DNA of 6,097 nt from an uncultured Oscillospiraceae bacterium (GTDB lineage: Bacteria; Bacillota; Clostridia; Oscillospirales; Acutalibacteraceae): the NCBI GenBank assembly GCA_902495835.1, contig CABUYS010000080.1:1-6097 (forward strand). Direction: 5' to 3'. A model generated the notes under the pieces. The model was not told where the DNA came from, ran no database searches, and worked only from the letters and a program-made list of their open reading frames with translations. Made by a program: the position numbers and the translations under genes. Positions 4,942 to 6,097 of this stretch are shown here, piece after piece. The stretch's first letter is position 1. Every line of letters starts with the position of its first letter.

Positions 4942-6097
4942 ATGAAAAAAATTTTTGAAAAATATAGTCCGGAAAATATAGAAAAAAAGTGGCAAAAAAA
5001 ATGGGAAGAAAAAGGAGCTTTTCACGCAAAAAACGAATATGAGAAACCTAAGTTTTATGCGCTCGTGGAGTTCCCTTATCCTTCGGGACAAGGTTTGCAC
5101 GTAGGCCATCCCAGAAGTTATACCGCGCTTGATATAGTCGCGCGAAAAAAGAGAATGCAAGGTTATAATGTCTTGTATCCAATGGGATGGGACGCTTTCG
5201 GGCTTCCGACTGAAAATTACGCAATAAAGAACAAGATCCACCCAAGAATCGTAACAGAAAAAAATATATCGAGGTTCAAAAGCCAGCTGCAAGCTTTGGG
5301 GCTTTCTTTTGACTGGAGTCGAGAGATAGATACCACCAATCCTTCTTATTACAAGTGGACTCAGTGGATATTTTTGCAGATGTTTAAAAAAGGTTTGGCG
5401 TATAAGAGCGAAGCTACCGTGAACTGGTGCACGTCATGCAAATGCGTTTTAGCAAACGAAGAGGTCGTAAACGGAGTTTGCGAGCGATGTGGGAGCGAAG
5501 TTGTACATAAAGTTAAATCCCAGTGGATGCTAAAAATTACGGAATATGCACAAAGGCTCATAGACGATTTGGAGCTTGTAGATTACCCCGAAAGAGTAAA
5601 AGCTCAGCAAATTAATTGGATAGGACGTTCAACAGGTGCAGAAATTGATTTTCCGACCAGCGTAGGGAAAAATCTCAAAGTATACACCACTCGTCCTGAT
5701 ACAATTTTCGGTGTTACATACATGGTTATTTCGCCTGAACATCCCATTATAGAAGAATTTAAAAATCAAATTAAAAACATAACCGAAATTGAAAATTACA
5801 GACAAGAAGCAAGCAAAAAATCCGATTTTCAAAGAACTGAACTCAATAAAGACAAAACCGGCGTAAAGATAGAGGGTATAACCGCTAAAAATCCTGTAAA
5901 CGGAAAAGAAATACCTATTTTCGTATCTGACTATGTTTTGATGAGCTACGCTCAAGGAGCAATAATGGCCGTTCCTGCGCACGATGAGAGAGATAAAGCT
6001 TTTGCAAATAAATATAATCTCCCGATTTTAGAAGTAATCGACGAAAACGGAAAAGTGATTAATTCGGAGTTTTTAAACGGAAAAGATTCAAAAGAAG
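4942..6097 (+). CDS. leuS: Leucyl-tRNA synthetase, N-terminal part (cut by window end)
   Basis: LeuS charges tRNA-Leu with leucine and edits away mischarged amino acids. The window holds 385 codons plus one base of a protein that normally has about 800-870 residues; the frame is open to the edge, so this is truncation by the window. The N-terminal WQKKWEE (17-23) leads into the class I nucleotide-binding fold, with FPYPSGQGLHVGH (43-56) carrying the HIGH-type signature HVGH at 53-56, then GWDAFGLPTENYA (82-94). A zinc ribbon follows, with Cys163, Cys166, Cys180 and Cys183. The CP1 editing domain begins near 225; it contains TTRPDTIFG (249-257), whose Thr254 matches the editing-site Thr252 of E. 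coli, and VPAHDERD (344-351), whose Asp351 matches Asp345. The KMSKS loop and anticodon-binding parts lie beyond the window. Just before the second editing motif YAQGAIM (336-342) replaces the usual YGTGAxM. The ATG at 4942 gives the expected N-terminus. Valyl- and isoleucyl-tRNA synthetases are related, but these motifs are LeuS-specific. Confidence 0.96.
   Translation, partial: MKKIFEKYSPENIEKKWQKKWEEKGAFHAKNEYEKPKFYALVEFPYPSGQGLHVGHPRSYTALDIVARKKRMQGYNVLYPMGWDAFGLPTENYAIKNKIHPRIVTEKNISRFKSQLQALGLSFDWSREIDTTNPSYYKWTQWIFLQMFKKGLAYKSEATVNWCTSCKCVLANEEVVNGVCERCGSEVVHKVKSQWMLKITEYAQRLIDDLELVDYPERVKAQQINWIGRSTGAEIDFPTSVGKNLKVYTTRPDTIFGVTYMVISPEHPIIEEFKNQIKNITEIENYRQEASKKSDFQRTELNKDKTGVKIEGITAKNPVNGKEIPIFVSDYVLMSYAQGAIMAVPAHDERDKAFANKYNLPILEVIDENGKVINSEFLNGKDSKE

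Noticed and set aside
4768..5292. A 174-codon open frame on the minus strand across the rsfS-leuS junction.
   Set aside because: It covers the conserved ends of two real genes. Its Phe runs are the complement of the poly-A and GAA/AAA-rich codons of leuS.
1..6097. A hidden defence, mobile or otherwise novel system.
   Set aside because: Every stretch longer than 33 bases is accounted for by a recognised core gene. There are no direct repeats, inverted termini, integrase-like genes or composition breaks.

Overview
This window is an ordinary housekeeping stretch from an AT-rich bacterium. It holds seven genes, all on the + strand, packed nearly end to end: trmFO, plsX, rnc, ftsY, yqeK, rsfS and the first 385 codons of leuS. 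The gene set and strong Shine-Dalgarno sites (AAAGGAG, GGGAGG, AAGGAGGA, GGAGGA, GAAGGAG) fit a low-GC Firmicute. The N-terminal half of LeuS (HVGHPRSYTALD, LPTENYAIKN, DWSREIDTTNP and a CxxC/CxxC zinc ribbon) reminds me most of Clostridia of the Oscillospirales/Ruminococcaceae type. That placement is from memory and is tentative.

Layout. Bases 1-31 are the tail of an upstream spacer carrying the trmFO ribosome site; no promoter is visible. trmFO (32-1342) methylates tRNA U54. plsX (1355-2368) starts membrane phospholipid synthesis. rnc (2402-3079) is RNase III. ftsY (3102-4025) is the SRP receptor. yqeK (4025-4594) overlaps ftsY by one base and encodes an HD-domain Ap4A hydrolase. rsfS (4599-4916) is the ribosomal silencing factor. 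leuS (4942 to the window end) is leucyl-tRNA synthetase, cut by the window. The longest gap between genes is 33 bases. I see no terminator, tRNA, rRNA, riboswitch, T-box, mobile element, repeat array or CRISPR, so the genes are probably co-transcribed, at least in part.

Biology. The cluster joins two conserved Firmicute neighbourhoods. One is plsX-(acpP)-rnc-(smc)-ftsY, linking lipid synthesis, RNA processing and membrane targeting. The other is (nadD)-yqeK-rsfS-leuS, linking nucleotide stress, ribosome dormancy and translation. The genes in brackets are often present in relatives but are absent here. The resulting junctions plsX-rnc, rnc-ftsY and ftsY-yqeK are the main thing worth checking. 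All seven reading frames are intact with their key residues in place. I found no evidence of a previously undescribed system; the findings below are modest departures from the family norm.
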